Part shown: one piece after another, positions 27,040 to 37,078 of the stretch
Numbering within the stretch: the stretch's first letter is position 1
Layout: each line of letters starts with the position of its first letter
Assembly: GCA_014084085.1 (NCBI GenBank)
Contig: NPFB01000064.1
Coordinates: forward strand, 11,427-60,225
Source of the DNA: Hondaea fermentalgiana
Lineage: Eukaryota > Sar > Bigyra > Thraustochytrida > Thraustochytriidae
Direction of reading: 5' to 3'
Length of the DNA stretch: 48,799 bases
Translations under genes and position numbers: made by a program
Notes under the pieces: model-generated
Databases searched by the model: none
The model's input: only the letters and a program-made list of their open reading frames with translations
Told to the model about the DNA's origin: nothing

Positions 27040-27923
27040 ATGGCAGACCTCCATCAGCAGCGAGAGCAGCAGCAGCAGCAAGAGCAGCAGCAAGAGCAGC
27101 AGCAGCAAGAGCAGGCTCAAGCGAAGACGACCACGATGATGAAGAAGACGCTCCGACGCGAGATCGCCACTGTGCTCAAGAACATGGGCGAGGACAAGAT
27201 GCACGCGGCGTCGAAACAGGTAAGTGCGCGAGAGATGGGCTAAGTGGACGAACGAGTTGGCAAATCAAGCAAGCCAGCCAAGGAGAACGACGCGCTAACG
27301 TGTAAGATTTGATTGGTCGATTGCGTCCGCGTACGAATGAACGACCGGCTCATCGGTAAAAGCTCGCCGAGCACATCAAGGAGATTCCACGCGCACAAAC
27401 TGCGGAACGAGTGAGCATCTACCTCGCCATGAAAAACGAGGCGCAGACGCAAACTGCTCTCGAGTGGCTCTTTGATGCGAAAAAGCGCGTCTTTGTGCCC
27501 AAGATTATCGGGGCCGGATCCGAGGACATGCGCATGCCTGAGCTTGCTAGTCTCGAGGAACTCGCCGGTCTCGACAAATTCAAATGGGGCATTCCCGAGT
27601 TTACCCTTGAGCAGCTCGAAGAGCGAGCCGACGGCGTTGACTCTTCCGTCGAGGACCTCGTTGACGTTGTGTTCACTCCGGGTGTTGCCTTCACGACCGA
27701 CGGTTTCCGTCTTGGCCATGGCAAGGGCTACTACGACGCTTTTCTGAAGAAGCTTCAACGGGCCCGCAAGGCAGCTGGCCTGCCTCCTGCCTACACGGTG
27801 GGTCTCTCGCTTGATGAGCAGATCCTCGACGCCGTTCCTGTGGAGGATCACGACGTTGCCCTTGATGCAGTTGCCACGCCCTCAGCGGTCTACTACTGCG
27901 CTGGAGACAAGGAGCGTCCTTGA
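27040..27923 (+). CDS. MTHFS: 5-formyltetrahydrofolate cyclo-ligase (MTHFS), two exons, poly-Q N-terminus
   Basis: The enzyme converts 5-formyl-THF to 5,10-methenyl-THF using ATP, returning the stored folate to one-carbon metabolism. Exon 1 is 27040-27219; a phase-0 intron 27220-27362 (143 bp, GTAAGT...AAAAG) follows; exon 2 is 27363-27923. The joined protein has 246 residues. Residues 1-30 are Gln/Glu-rich. The fold begins at MMKKTLRREIA, matching the family's basic first helix. Then come RVSIYLAMKNEAQT, KRVFVPKI, the substrate-contact segment FKWGIPE, FTPGVAF and the ATP-binding signature RLGHGKGYYDAFL. The poly-Q head has no counterpart in human MTHFS (about 200 residues); translation could instead start at the internal MM at residues 33-34. 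Confidence 0.95.
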
Positions 27924-28043
27924 ATTCGACCAACAACAACAACAAATTGTGCTTGCTAGTTATAAATGGTGATGACGATGATTAACTATAATATGGTATC
28001 GAAGGCTGAATCTACTTTGCAACAAACAAGCAGCAACATTGAA

Positions 28044-28081
<38 letters not shown>

Positions 28082-28204
28082 TGTCTGCCTGTTTGCTTGT
28101 TTGTTTGTTTGCTTGTTTGTTCGCTTGCTTGGTTCCTTGCTTCCCTCCATGTATGCTAGTCCTATTGATTCCATTCGTGCTGAGAGACGCAAGGTCAGGC
28201 ATTG
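27924..28204. other. Convergent 3' spacer with a (CTTG)n satellite
   Basis: The 281 bp between the MTHFS and LSM11-like stops is dominated by CTTG/TTTG/CCTG tetramers at about 28046-28146, which open long spurious Leu/Cys/Ala or Lys/Gln frames on both strands. No gene is present. Confidence 0.75.
28046..28146. repeat. (CTTG)n/(TTTG)n tetranucleotide satellite
   Basis: About 25 tetramers, first near-perfect GCTT units then interrupted by TTTG and CCTG variants, lie in the convergent 3' region. Confidence 0.95.
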
Positions 28205-29437
28205 TCATGTGGCAAAAGGCGTCACGGGTGAGCACATGATCACATTATCACCACGTAAAATGGTCTGACGAAGCTTGCGCCGACGCACAACCGGCACTTC
28301 CACCGTCTTGAAACGCACGCCCTCTGGAGGCTCCCATACTGAGGTTTTCGTCCTCGTGTTGTGATAGAACACGCGCCCCTCGTACTTGAGGCTTGCGCGT
28401 TGCACCCATTCTGCGCACACGTCCACCTCGGATGAAGATGCTGGCGCAGCTTCCACAGCAGCGCCAGTCCAATCGTGATTTGCGTGGAATAGACTTCGAG
28501 AGCTCTCGATGGATCGTTCTTCGGCATTTGCGACACCTAGTTTGCACATGAGAACAGCCTCGCGGCCGCGATGTCTGCGCAAAAGTTCCCGCGCACGAGC
28601 ATCGAGACTCCCCTCCAAAGGTTTGCCTCGAACTCCCGCGGGTAGCAGGCCTTCTGGAGAGGCTGCGCCTTGAGCATACGCTGTCTTTCCTTGTGCCAAA
28701 GCGTCCTGGACGCGTTGTGTCAGGCCATACTTTTGATATAAGAATCGCCACAAGTCCGTCTCACGTCCATTGTACTTTTGTGCAATGGCAACAGCATTTC
28801 CCACTTTAGCAGGGCTATAGACCTGCATGAATTGAGTCAGCTCTTGTACAGTGCCGGAGAGGGCAGCCTCCTCCGAGACGGTCACGAACGCAGTCGTGGC
28901 GTACGATTCCTCGGCATCATTAAGAAAGAGGTTCATGAATTTGTCAAAGCCACGCAAGTGTCCAATACAGGTACCGCGAACTCCATCTTGAGCAGATCCA
29001 ACGATGACACGTACCCGCGTCTTGGTTTGGACGCAACGTCGAAGTATTTCCAAAGGCCCACCATCAGCAAAGCTGTCCACCAAGGTGTGAAGAGGGTTTT
29101 CGAACCGCTCGACCTCCTTTCTCTTGACTTTGCGTTCAAGACGACGTTGCTCGTTCTCTCTTCGTCTAGCAACTGCGTCACTCTCTTTGGCGCGAAGCAA
29201 GGGATTCACAACCCGGCGCTGAAGATGGTCTGGATGCGAAACAGGTAACAGTGGCCGCGTCCGGGACAAATTTTCGAGAGGAAACACCTTTTGCGGAAGT
29301 TTCACCTTTTCAGGTTTCTGCAGAGCGAGCTTGGCATCAAAGTGCTCGGATCGAACATCAAATCGAGCAGCATCGCTGTCCTCTGCGTGCTGCTTCTTGG
29401 TCCCCTCACCTTGCTGGTCCACGAGTGTCTCCGCCAT
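28205..29437 (-). CDS. LSM11: LSM11-like Sm protein with a WW domain inserted between Sm1 and Sm2
   Basis: LSM11 is one of two Sm-like proteins special to the U7 snRNP, which cleaves replication-dependent histone pre-mRNA in animals. This 410-residue protein has a charged N-terminus (1-125). An Sm1 motif (about 129-177) follows: LEILRRCVQTKTRVRV, then GHLRGFDKFMNLFLND, close to the LSM11 pattern. A 200-residue insert comes next, and at the very C-terminus (about 385-405) lies an Sm2-type motif LRQTILRGDNVIMC. The split of Sm1 and Sm2 by a long spacer is itself an LSM11 trait. Inside the spacer are a helical segment (YSPAKVG...KYNGRE...KYG, about 207-238) and a WW domain (about 343-375; Trp344, YHN, Trp368, Pro371). 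The Met at 29437 is the first ATG; the frame upstream has only a TTG. Confidence 0.8.
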   Translation of the reverse strand: MAETLVDQQGEGTKKQHAEDSDAARFDVRSEHFDAKLALQKPEKVKLPQKVFPLENLSRTRPLLPVSHPDHLQRRVVNPLLRAKESDAVARRRENEQRRLERKVKRKEVERFENPLHTLVDSFADGGPLEILRRCVQTKTRVRVIVGSAQDGVRGTCIGHLRGFDKFMNLFLNDAEESYATTAFVTVSEEAALSGTVQELTQFMQVYSPAKVGNAVAIAQKYNGRETDLWRFLYQKYGLTQRVQDALAQGKTAYAQGAASPEGLLPAGVRGKPLEGSLDARARELLRRHRGREAVLMCKLGVANAEERSIESSRSLFHANHDWTGAAVEAAPASSSEVDVCAEWVQRASLKYEGRVFYHNTRTKTSVWEPPEGVRFKTVEVPVVRRRKLRQTILRGDNVIMCSPVTPFAT

Positions 29438-30101
29438 CCTAAAACCCTCGTTTGCTTCCGCCTCTTTCGTGCACTCCAATCAACTTTATAAGACTTCTCG
29501 CAACGCGGTCGCCAGGCGGACGCGCCGCGAGGAACCTCGCGAGCTCCCCAGCAGACCGACCAGCCCGCGCGCCGGAGTTCGCGCTCGACTTCTGCTCTGC
29601 CCTCGATGATCGCGGCCCTTCCCCGCGCCTGTTCTCGTCGCTCCGCACCACCTCGCCCCCGATCGAGCATCGCCTCCCCACGAGACCCGGAGACACCCGC
29701 CCAAACGGGCAAAATGGGCCGCGGCGCGTACCCGAACCTGCGGGGACGCAGAGGCAAACTCGGTTTTTTCCTCGTGGTGCAACCGCCGCAAGGGCGAGAC
29801 GTCGAGTCCCAAGGCCGCGACGCAGACCCGAGTTCCTGTGCCCGTCGCGCAGGCCGAGCGAGGAGCGCAGCGAAGCGGACTGCCGGGGGCGAGGCCGCGT
29901 CGGAGGTCGGCGAAGACGCGCACGACCGGGTCCAAGGCGGGCGCCGGACTCTGGGAGATCAAGGCTCGCCGGTCTCGAGGACCACGACGACGTGCAGCAG
30001 CAGAGCTTGCAAAAGCAAACGCGAGCAAGCCAGCTAGCTAGCAGGCAGGCGGGCAAGCTTGGCGAGGTTCGGTCGCAAGCACAGTAGAGGAGAAAGACGC
30101 A
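29438..30101. promoter_or_regulatory. Divergent promoter of the LSM11-like and CEP95-like genes
   Basis: This 664 bp GC-rich spacer lies between head-to-head starts. All frames are open over long stretches because of composition. A CTAGCTAGCAGGCAGGCGGGC stretch lies at about 30032-30053. No gene is supported; an upstream first exon cannot be excluded. Confidence 0.5.
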
Positions 30102-32279
30102 ATGGACTTGAGCGATATTCTGGACGGTCCTGAGCTGGGCGAGGCAGACCAAAGTCACGGGAGTGGCGCTGAAGGAGATCATCAGATTGTTACCGATGCG
30201 GCGACCATTGCACTGGACGCTGCCATGGCAGCTGCACGACCGCCCTCGCGAGGTCCCGGCTTGACAAACTCTCCTGCTTCAGCCGCACAGAGCCCTAGCG
30301 GGAGACGCGGCGATGGTGGCTCTAGACGCGGCCCCGGCAGTGCGACGGTGGGCGGATCTCATCCTGTTGACGAAGACCCCGCCTTTTACGAACACATTGT
30401 TCAGCGTACTAACGACCTCTTTGTCAAGCTCAACATTACGACGCGTCCAATCCAGGCCTTTGAAGAGCTCCAAAAGAGCGCTTCGTCCATGTTTGTGGCC
30501 ATTTTCGAGACTCTCTTCAACGTTCGTCTGAAAAACGTTATTCGAAAGCCTCGCGTCGTCACCGACTACATTACCAACGCAAACCTCGTCATGACCGCGC
30601 TATCCGAGTCCCTTCCGATCGACCTATCCTTTCTCAGCGGTGAGGACATTTACCGCGGAGACCCTGTGCAAATTCATCACATGCTCAGTATTTTTGAGAG
30701 TCTTTGGGCGCAGCTTTATGGCCCAGCTTCTGCAGAACTCAAAGCCTCTGCGAGCGAGTCAGAAAGTTTGCAGAGCTCTTTCCACGCAGAGACAGATGGA
30801 AAGAGTGGAGCCAACGCCGGGCCCATGAGCGGCGTCACAGCTTCCGGGGGACATCTCGGACCTGGAAGTCCTCGCTTTGCGCATGCAAGCGCAGCGGGGT
30901 CATCGCCATCGCGAGCCTTTGCGCGATCGACGACCCCTTTCCCGGGCGCTCCGTCTGCCCCCTTTTTTAATTACGGAGGACAAGGAGGAGATACGGGTGA
31001 AAACGCTGGGGTCGCGTCTCGCAAGCAACGCTCGAGCACAGCGAAAAAGACGAAGAGACGCGCTCCACGAACGGCTGCTTCCTCGCTCAAGGCTGCTGCA
31101 ACGCAACACGCGGGAGCTGCCACAACCAAAACTCGCGGCAAGAAGACACAGTCCAAAACAAAAACTAGAAAAGCTTTACAGTCCCGTGACGAAACGCGAA
31201 AGATATCGCAAGGCCGTAGATTTGGCACGGGCAGTGGACGTGATTCTACGCAAGCGCCGAGGAGAAGTCACCTATCTGCAACATCTGCGACCGACAAAGC
31301 ACACGCACCGACCCGTCGCGGCACAGGCGGAAACGCTCGATTCTTGGACGAGGAAGACCATCGGCATGTACAAGCCAAAGTTCGCGCACGCAAACGAAGA
31401 GAGGGCCATCTTGCTCCAACCCCTGGTGTCGAGTCCTTGCATGCGGCCGCAGAAAAAATGCACCACGCCGTCACAGACCCAGGGTCTTTTGCACAGGTAC
31501 GCGGAGAGGCAGACGTTGCAGGCCTCAAGGTCTTGGCCGAGCGCTACCCTTCCATCTATCGGTCCGTGTGGGCCAAGCAGAGAGCAGCCTCTGCCCAGAG
31601 GCGTCAAATGTCGCGCAAAGCAGATGCCAGTGTGGCTACCAAGCGTCTCGAGAACGATCTTGATCGGTACCGCAAAGCGTACGAAATTCTCGTGAAAACG
31701 CACGAAGCAGAAGTGCGCAAGGCATCTCTCCGTGCCAAACGCGCCGCGAAGCTGGCGACGCAAGCAGGCAAACTTGATGCCCGTGTCGAGCGCGCACGCT
31801 CCGCTCGCCTTGGCGAAGAGCTTGAGAACAAGGAGCAGAGTCGCGCTCTCCGTCAGCAGAACAAAGAAGAGGTCCTGGTGCGATCCCTCTTCTCAAAGGC
31901 TCTCAAGGTCGAAAAGGAGTACCTGCTAGCCATGAACGAGCAAGAAGCCGAAGAGCAGGCTATTCTCGACAAGGAGCGTCTCGATCGTTTTGCGTCCATC
32001 GAAAACTACTACTTGGACCGCGAAGAGATGCTACGCGAGCGCATGACCAAAGAGAACCGCGACAATAACATTGCTGATCAGGCCCGACGCATCGCGCTCA
32101 AGCAGCTCGAAGACAATCTTCGCGACGAGTATCAGGCCAAGCTTGACCGCATGTCTGAAAAGTGGGAGCAGCACAAGGAACACGACCTGCTGCGCAGTGA
32201 AGAGCATCTTAGTCAGGTCTTTGAGGATATCAACGATCAGCTTGTGCGTAGCGTCCGTCTTGCCACTGCGACGCGTTAA
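30102..32279 (+). CDS. CEP95: CEP95-like centrosomal/basal-body coiled-coil protein
   Basis: The protein has 725 residues. After a disordered N-terminus comes a globular domain (about 93-212): TNDLFVKLNI, then SSMFVAIFETLFNVRLKNVI, then LPIDLSFLSGEDIYRGDPVQIHHMLSIFESLW cut into three conserved patches. These match the N-terminal calponin-homology-like domain of human CEP95/CCDC45, including the S-x-x-x-GE-x-I-x-x-GD core. A long basic Ser/Arg/Lys-rich linker (about 215-480) follows, then a continuous charged coiled coil (about 500-715). CEP95 is a centrosome and ciliary-base protein in animals. Thraustochytrids make biflagellate zoospores, so a basal-body role is plausible but inferred. It is intronless and convergent with the TKL kinase gene. 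Confidence 0.8.
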   Translation: MDLSDILDGPELGEADQSHGSGAEGDHQIVTDAATIALDAAMAAARPPSRGPGLTNSPASAAQSPSGRRGDGGSRRGPGSATVGGSHPVDEDPAFYEHIVQRTNDLFVKLNITTRPIQAFEELQKSASSMFVAIFETLFNVRLKNVIRKPRVVTDYITNANLVMTALSESLPIDLSFLSGEDIYRGDPVQIHHMLSIFESLWAQLYGPASAELKASASESESLQSSFHAETDGKSGANAGPMSGVTASGGHLGPGSPRFAHASAAGSSPSRAFARSTTPFPGAPSAPFFNYGGQGGDTGENAGVASRKQRSSTAKKTKRRAPRTAASSLKAAATQHAGAATTKTRGKKTQSKTKTRKALQSRDETRKISQGRRFGTGSGRDSTQAPRRSHLSATSATDKAHAPTRRGTGGNARFLDEEDHRHVQAKVRARKRREGHLAPTPGVESLHAAAEKMHHAVTDPGSFAQVRGEADVAGLKVLAERYPSIYRSVWAKQRAASAQRRQMSRKADASVATKRLENDLDRYRKAYEILVKTHEAEVRKASLRAKRAAKLATQAGKLDARVERARSARLGEELENKEQSRALRQQNKEEVLVRSLFSKALKVEKEYLLAMNEQEAEEQAILDKERLDRFASIENYYLDREEMLRERMTKENRDNNIADQARRIALKQLEDNLRDEYQAKLDRMSEKWEQHKEHDLLRSEEHLSQVFEDINDQLVRSVRLATATR

Positions 32280-32462
32280 TTTCAAGAGAAAGAGTTTCAT
32301 TGTAGAACAAAAGGTATTGCATTTTCTCCTCGGCGTTTCTTCTCTTTTTCTTTTTCTTTTTTTATGCGCTTACTAGGCTATGTGCATTCATCAAATTCTT
32401 GGTGTGTGAGTGTGTGTGCGGCGTTACATACAATGTCAATAGGCGTGGAAGCAAAGCCTCAG

Positions 32463-33591
32463 CTAAAATTCAACAATGCATTGGAACGAATTTCGCATAG
32501 AAGTGGATTGCTTCAGTCTGGCGTGTGAGCCTGAAGGGTTGATGCCTCGTACAGCGTCTGTAGTGCTGTGACGTTTGACGCGGCAGCTCTGCGACTGCTT
32601 GCGCCGGTCGCGAGTCCTTTCTGATCGAGCTCCGCTTCTTCTACTCGATGCGCGCAATCGTTCCGAGAGCGTACTTTCTAGCATATTGGGTCCACGGCTC
32701 CCCGTATAGTTGCTAGAGACCATCGAACCCATGCTTGGATACGTGGATAACAAAGACTGCACTTTTTCTTGCGCCAAGGTCTCGCCAAGGTTATGCGTCG
32801 ACATACACGGCCTCAACGGCCTACCCTGCGTCAAAAGAAGCGGAGTTTGGGCCCTGGAAGTCTCGCCGAACGAAGCAAATTCTGAACCCGGCAAGCCTGA
32901 AGGGGTTGCTGTCATTGACTGAGGCCGATTTCGTGCCTCCCCGCGACGCGATTCCTGAGTTTCACACTGCTGCGTGCGCGTCAATCGAGAATTGGAGGCA
33001 TGTTTTCTACTTTGGCTCGTTTGTCTGAGCGTTGGTCGCATGGTTGAGTCGACACGGCGTATCGCTCCTCCCTCAATGCTGCCAATACTTCCCTCGGCAA
33101 TATCGACGCGCATCGAGGCTCCAGCTGCAGAGCTGTCTCCAAATGTCGACATACTTTCGGGCCGCAAACGTGCATCCGAAAGCGTTTGTGCTGAATTTGA
33201 ACTCATGTCTTGCAGCAGTCCTTCACTTCCTCGTAGCGGACCTGCAACCGAGATTTGGTCCACGTCTTTGCTTGATGTATTATGGTCCATACTATGGTTG
33301 TCCAGGTTTGCCCCAAAGTTCAAATGCGACACAAAGCCGTCGTCGAGGTCACTTTCACTGTCCTCATCCTTTGAAGATCCAATGCTATCCCTTGGCACAA
33401 GAACGACAACGTCTTCTTCCTCGTCGTCGCCATCGTCATCGTCGCCATCCTCGATTTTATCTTCACTTCTTTCCTTGAGATACACGGAGCCGTCAGAAGC
33501 CTTGGCGTTCTCCTTGCAGACTCGGTCACTGGGATTGTTCAGACCTTTCTGGTCGGCGTATCCATCCTCCTCGCGGGATATCTCCTTATGT

Positions 33592-33629
<38 letters not shown>

Positions 33630-36515
33630 AGTCACTTCTGTTTCGACCTCCTCCTCTGAGCTCGCCGCAAGATCGTCAAGATCACGCTGGTTGAGCGTAT
33701 CCACGAGCACATCATCAGTAGAGCTGAGAGTATGTGCCGAGTAGTCTCTTGACGTACGCCGATGATCAGGGACTTGGGTGCCGAAGAAACCATCTTGACT
33801 CGCGAATAGAGGCTCTTGAGCGAAGTTTTCTCCATGCGTAACATCCATCGAGGTAGATGCAAGCCTTGGAGCCGTGACATTGATGCGCGAAGGTTGACTG
33901 TATCGAAGATAGGGGCCCGCAGCGGCAATAGCATCTGCCTCAAATTTGTGCGTCTCTTGCTCAACAACGATCTGCAAAAGGCGAAAGAGGGCTTCCTTCA
34001 TTGTACATCGCCTTTGAGGATCAAAATTACAACAATCACGAGCAAGTCGCACGATCGCGGGTGGCGTGTACTCGAGTACGTCGTCGACAAAATCGAGCGG
34101 ACTCAGGGTTCCCTCGACAACATTTAGCAGATTGAACTTTGATCGTCCCTCCGCGTCCGTGTAAGGGTCGCGGTGGGTCATCAGCTCGCAAAGAATCACG
34201 CCAAAGGACCAGACGTCGCACTTGTGGTCGTATTCGCCCTCGCTGCTAATCACCTCGGGCGCGATCCAAAGCGGCGAACCGACGCGCGACATGGGCCTCG
34301 CACTACGCCCGATTTTGGCGTTCTGATTTCCCGGCTCTTGCTGAAGTCCATACGGGTGTGAAAGCTGACGCGCAGTGCCGAGGTCCGCGACCTTGACCGC
34401 GTGCGTGGCGTCAACCATGAGATTACTCGATTTGAGATCGCGATGAATAATGTCTTTGGAGTGCATATAGGAGACACCCGCAGCGACGTTGACGCACATG
34501 CGAGTCTTGGTGTGCGTCCATACGCACTTGCCTGGTAGTGTGTACTCTTGAAGGGCCTGAATGGCGCTCTCGCGCTGTAGTTTGCGCTCTGCGTCTCGGA
34601 AAATGTCGTTGTCTCGATCACGCATGCTCTGCATAGCCGGAAACTTGCCACTCATGTCCGAAGGGGCAAGCTTCGAGGTTGTGCGTTGGGGAAGACTAGG
34701 TCTTAGCGCAGAAGGATGCGAAGCGTCAAGGAGATCCTTGAGAGATCCCAACGCCATGTACTCAAAGACGACGCAAACAAATGGGTCGTAGACTAATCCC
34801 ACGAGCCGCAGCACGTTGGGATGCTTGCACTTGGACATGGCTAGGGTCTCTTGCAAGAGAGACAGGACCGTTTTGCGCGTAATTTTATGCTTGGGAATTC
34901 GTTTGATGGCGACAACTTGACTGCTTGGCATGACAGAGTAGTCGCGACGGTGTGCCGGCAAACCACGCGAAGGGCCGATGGTCGAGGAAGCGCACGCGTC
35001 GCCACCCCAGGGCTCTCCACTATATGCGGCAAACTTCTTGTTTTGAGGGGACACAAGCGCTTGCGACGGATGTGAAGTGGCGAAGGACTGAACCGAAAGA
35101 AGAGAGCAGCTCGGGGTGCGTCGCAAAAGACGCGCAGAAAAGGTTTCGCTCGATAGATCGCCTCCGCAAGCGTTTTGTGAACGCACGCGACCACGAAAGA
35201 CCTCCCCACAAGATCCTTCTCCAACGCGCTTGTCGATAATGAGCGCGTCAAAGGGCAGAACCCAGCTCTGAAGCTCGATTTGGGCGCCAGGGTACATGCG
35301 ATCGAGGTCAGATTTCGCGCGCTCAATCTCAAGTTTGAGCTCGTTGGTGTTTGCCTCATCTTCGGCCCAGCCAAGCTCCTCGCGGACCATTTGCAGCTCA
35401 TTCTGCAGCTGGTCAGACTCGAGCTGGGACCTACGCATGCGAATAAAAACAAGTCGATCGTTGCGCTCATACATGTATGCTCCATAGAGCAGGGTGGCCA
35501 TGATAGTGATGAGGAAGAGTGAGTCGAGGAGGACAGCGTCGAAGACGCTGCCACGCGAATATTCGAAGCCTGCGTCGAGAAACGAAAGTGTGCGCAACAA
35601 AAGATGAACGATGAGAGCGCACGTGTACATGATGAGGCAGTTGAGAAAGTTGACTCTGAAGCCGAAAGGCATGATACCAAAGAGCAGGGACATGCCGTAC
35701 GCAACCCGCGTTGAGTCTTCAATTCGCCACGTTCGCTCGCCTGGGGTCACACACGAGGGCTCTGTACTGCCATAAAACACACATGCCACCACGGTGTCGC
35801 TAAAGACGACATAAGAAAAGGCGCTCGCGCCCAGGGCAGTGGTGACGTACTGGTAGTAGTGAATGAGCAAGTGCGAGTACAATCGGTTGCGAAAGAGAAA
35901 GAGTCCGAGCTGGAAGCAGGTCATGGAGCACAAGACGATGATGAGAGCAGCGTGAAGGGTGCTACGACGGAGCAGGAGACTGATGCAGTCCAGCGAAAAG
36001 CACAAAAGCAACAGGCCCGAAGCCCACCTTAATAGCGGTGCGTTCTCGCGCAGTCGAATGCGACCATATGTGCTTTCAAGGCGATTTGCGCCCACGAACC
36101 GGTTTGTGAGGCGATTAATGCGCACGTCGGTGATTTCTTCGAGTGCACTCGGCCCAAAGCCGGTCTCCAGATCGTCCTGGTCATCATTGCAGCCATTTGG
36201 TATGTCGGCATTGTCGTAAGAGTAGTTTTGTGGAGGCACGTAGAGGCCTTCGAGATTACTATTGGGCATCATATCGTCCTGAAATCCGGCAAGTTTTTGT
36301 GCAAAGACGTCATCGTCATCGGTTCTCTGGTCAATGCTGGTCAGCGGGGCCGAGCAGGCGTCGTGCTGTGAGATGCCACTGAAGCCGTCGTTTGGCTCTT
36401 CGTCGTACCTGGCGTCCAGGAGCAAGTCCGACTTGCCCGAGCCTGGCGGGGAAAGGGATGTTTCAAGTCCTTGTTGCGGCATCACATGCCGGCTGGACGT
36501 GCGTATCAAGGTCAT
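32463..36515 (-). CDS. Multi-pass membrane TKL-type protein kinase
   Basis: The protein has 1350 residues. An acidic N-terminus (1-155) precedes about six hydrophobic helices (roughly 161-350) and a short coiled coil (about 360-408). The kinase domain (about 425-870) has Gly loop GEGSCGEVF, catalytic Lys in VVAIKR (about 538), HRDLKSSN (about 691-698), DLG instead of DFG (about 711-713), SPLWIAPEV and SFGVILCELMTHRDPY. Two low-complexity inserts interrupt it, one of about 90 residues between the Gly loop and VAIK and one of about 65 after the hinge. The tail (870-1350) is disordered, with a (DE)n tract. It resembles stramenopile receptor-like TKL kinases; ligand and targets are unknown. ATG 36515 is the first true Met, as the frame continues upstream only from a GTG; 36482 (MPQQG) is an alternative start. 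Confidence 0.83.
33594..33630. repeat. In-frame GACGAG hexamer array encoding Asp-Glu repeats
   Basis: About six copies of CTCGTC on the plus strand (GACGAG in the sense of the kinase gene) encode a DE-repeat acidic tract in the kinase tail. The hexamer keeps frame, so length can vary without disrupting the protein. Confidence 0.9.
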
Positions 36516-36554
36516 TGCATTCCACGCCACCGCGGCCGTTCGTTGCACTTGTTG

Positions 36555-36640
36555 TCACGCACGCGAGCTTACGAGCACGCGAGCTCACGAGCACGCAAGC
36601 GAGCACGCAAGCGAGCACGCAAGCGAGCACGCAAGCTTAC
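36555..36640. repeat. 12-bp minisatellite (GAGCACGCAAGC-like)
   Basis: At least four near-perfect 12-bp units, flanked by degenerate GAGCTTAC/GAGCACGC variants, lie just upstream (in transcription terms) of the TKL kinase start. The unit resembles the GAGCAC array upstream of OrfB. Confidence 0.85.
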
Positions 36641-37041
36641 GAGCTTACGGGCAAGCAAACAAGCTTACGGCCCGTGCCCCTTGGGCTTTTGCGCGCAAAA
36701 TTCCTGGCCACCTTCCGGCGGCACCCGTCCGCCTTTGGGAACCCTCCTTAACAGGGCGTCCTTCGAGCTCCCGTACAGGCCGGATTCTCACGCCCTTGCG
36801 CCGCTGCAAGGGGCGCAAGCAGCGCCACGAGAATCAGCGACGGGATCAGCTCAACGTCCCGCAAATGGAGCCCAGCGCCGACGTGATGATTTCCACTCTC
36901 GCGGTGGCGGCCACCCCTCGCAGCGGCGCAGAGTATCTCGCTTTGCGATTTGCGCAAGAGACGTGGCGTGCTGCGCGACAGCGTGAATCGATTGATCTCG
37001 CCTCAGTGCAGAGGAGACCAGGCCTAGGTGGTGAATGAATA

Positions 37042-37078
37042 AGGAGCGAGTGAGTGAGTGAGTGAGCGAGCGAGTGAG
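37042..37078. repeat. (GAGT)n/(GAGC)n tetramer run
   Basis: About nine tetramers of GAGT with GAGC variants, in the spacer between the kinase and ABCG genes. Confidence 0.9.

Noticed and set aside
26512..27204. 230-codon minus-strand ORF with a poly-Leu stretch
   Set aside because: The poly-Leu tract is the complement of the CAG-rich exon 1 of the MTHFS gene; the rest lies in non-coding sequence.
28046..28146. Possible CRISPR or satellite array
   Set aside because: Units are 4 bp with no spacers, so this is a tetranucleotide microsatellite in a eukaryotic genome, not a CRISPR array.
29439..30182. 247-codon minus-strand ORF and overlapping plus-strand ORFs in the LSM11-CEP95 spacer
   Set aside because: Several frames are open at once on both strands, as expected for a GC-rich promoter. 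None has domain-like sequence.
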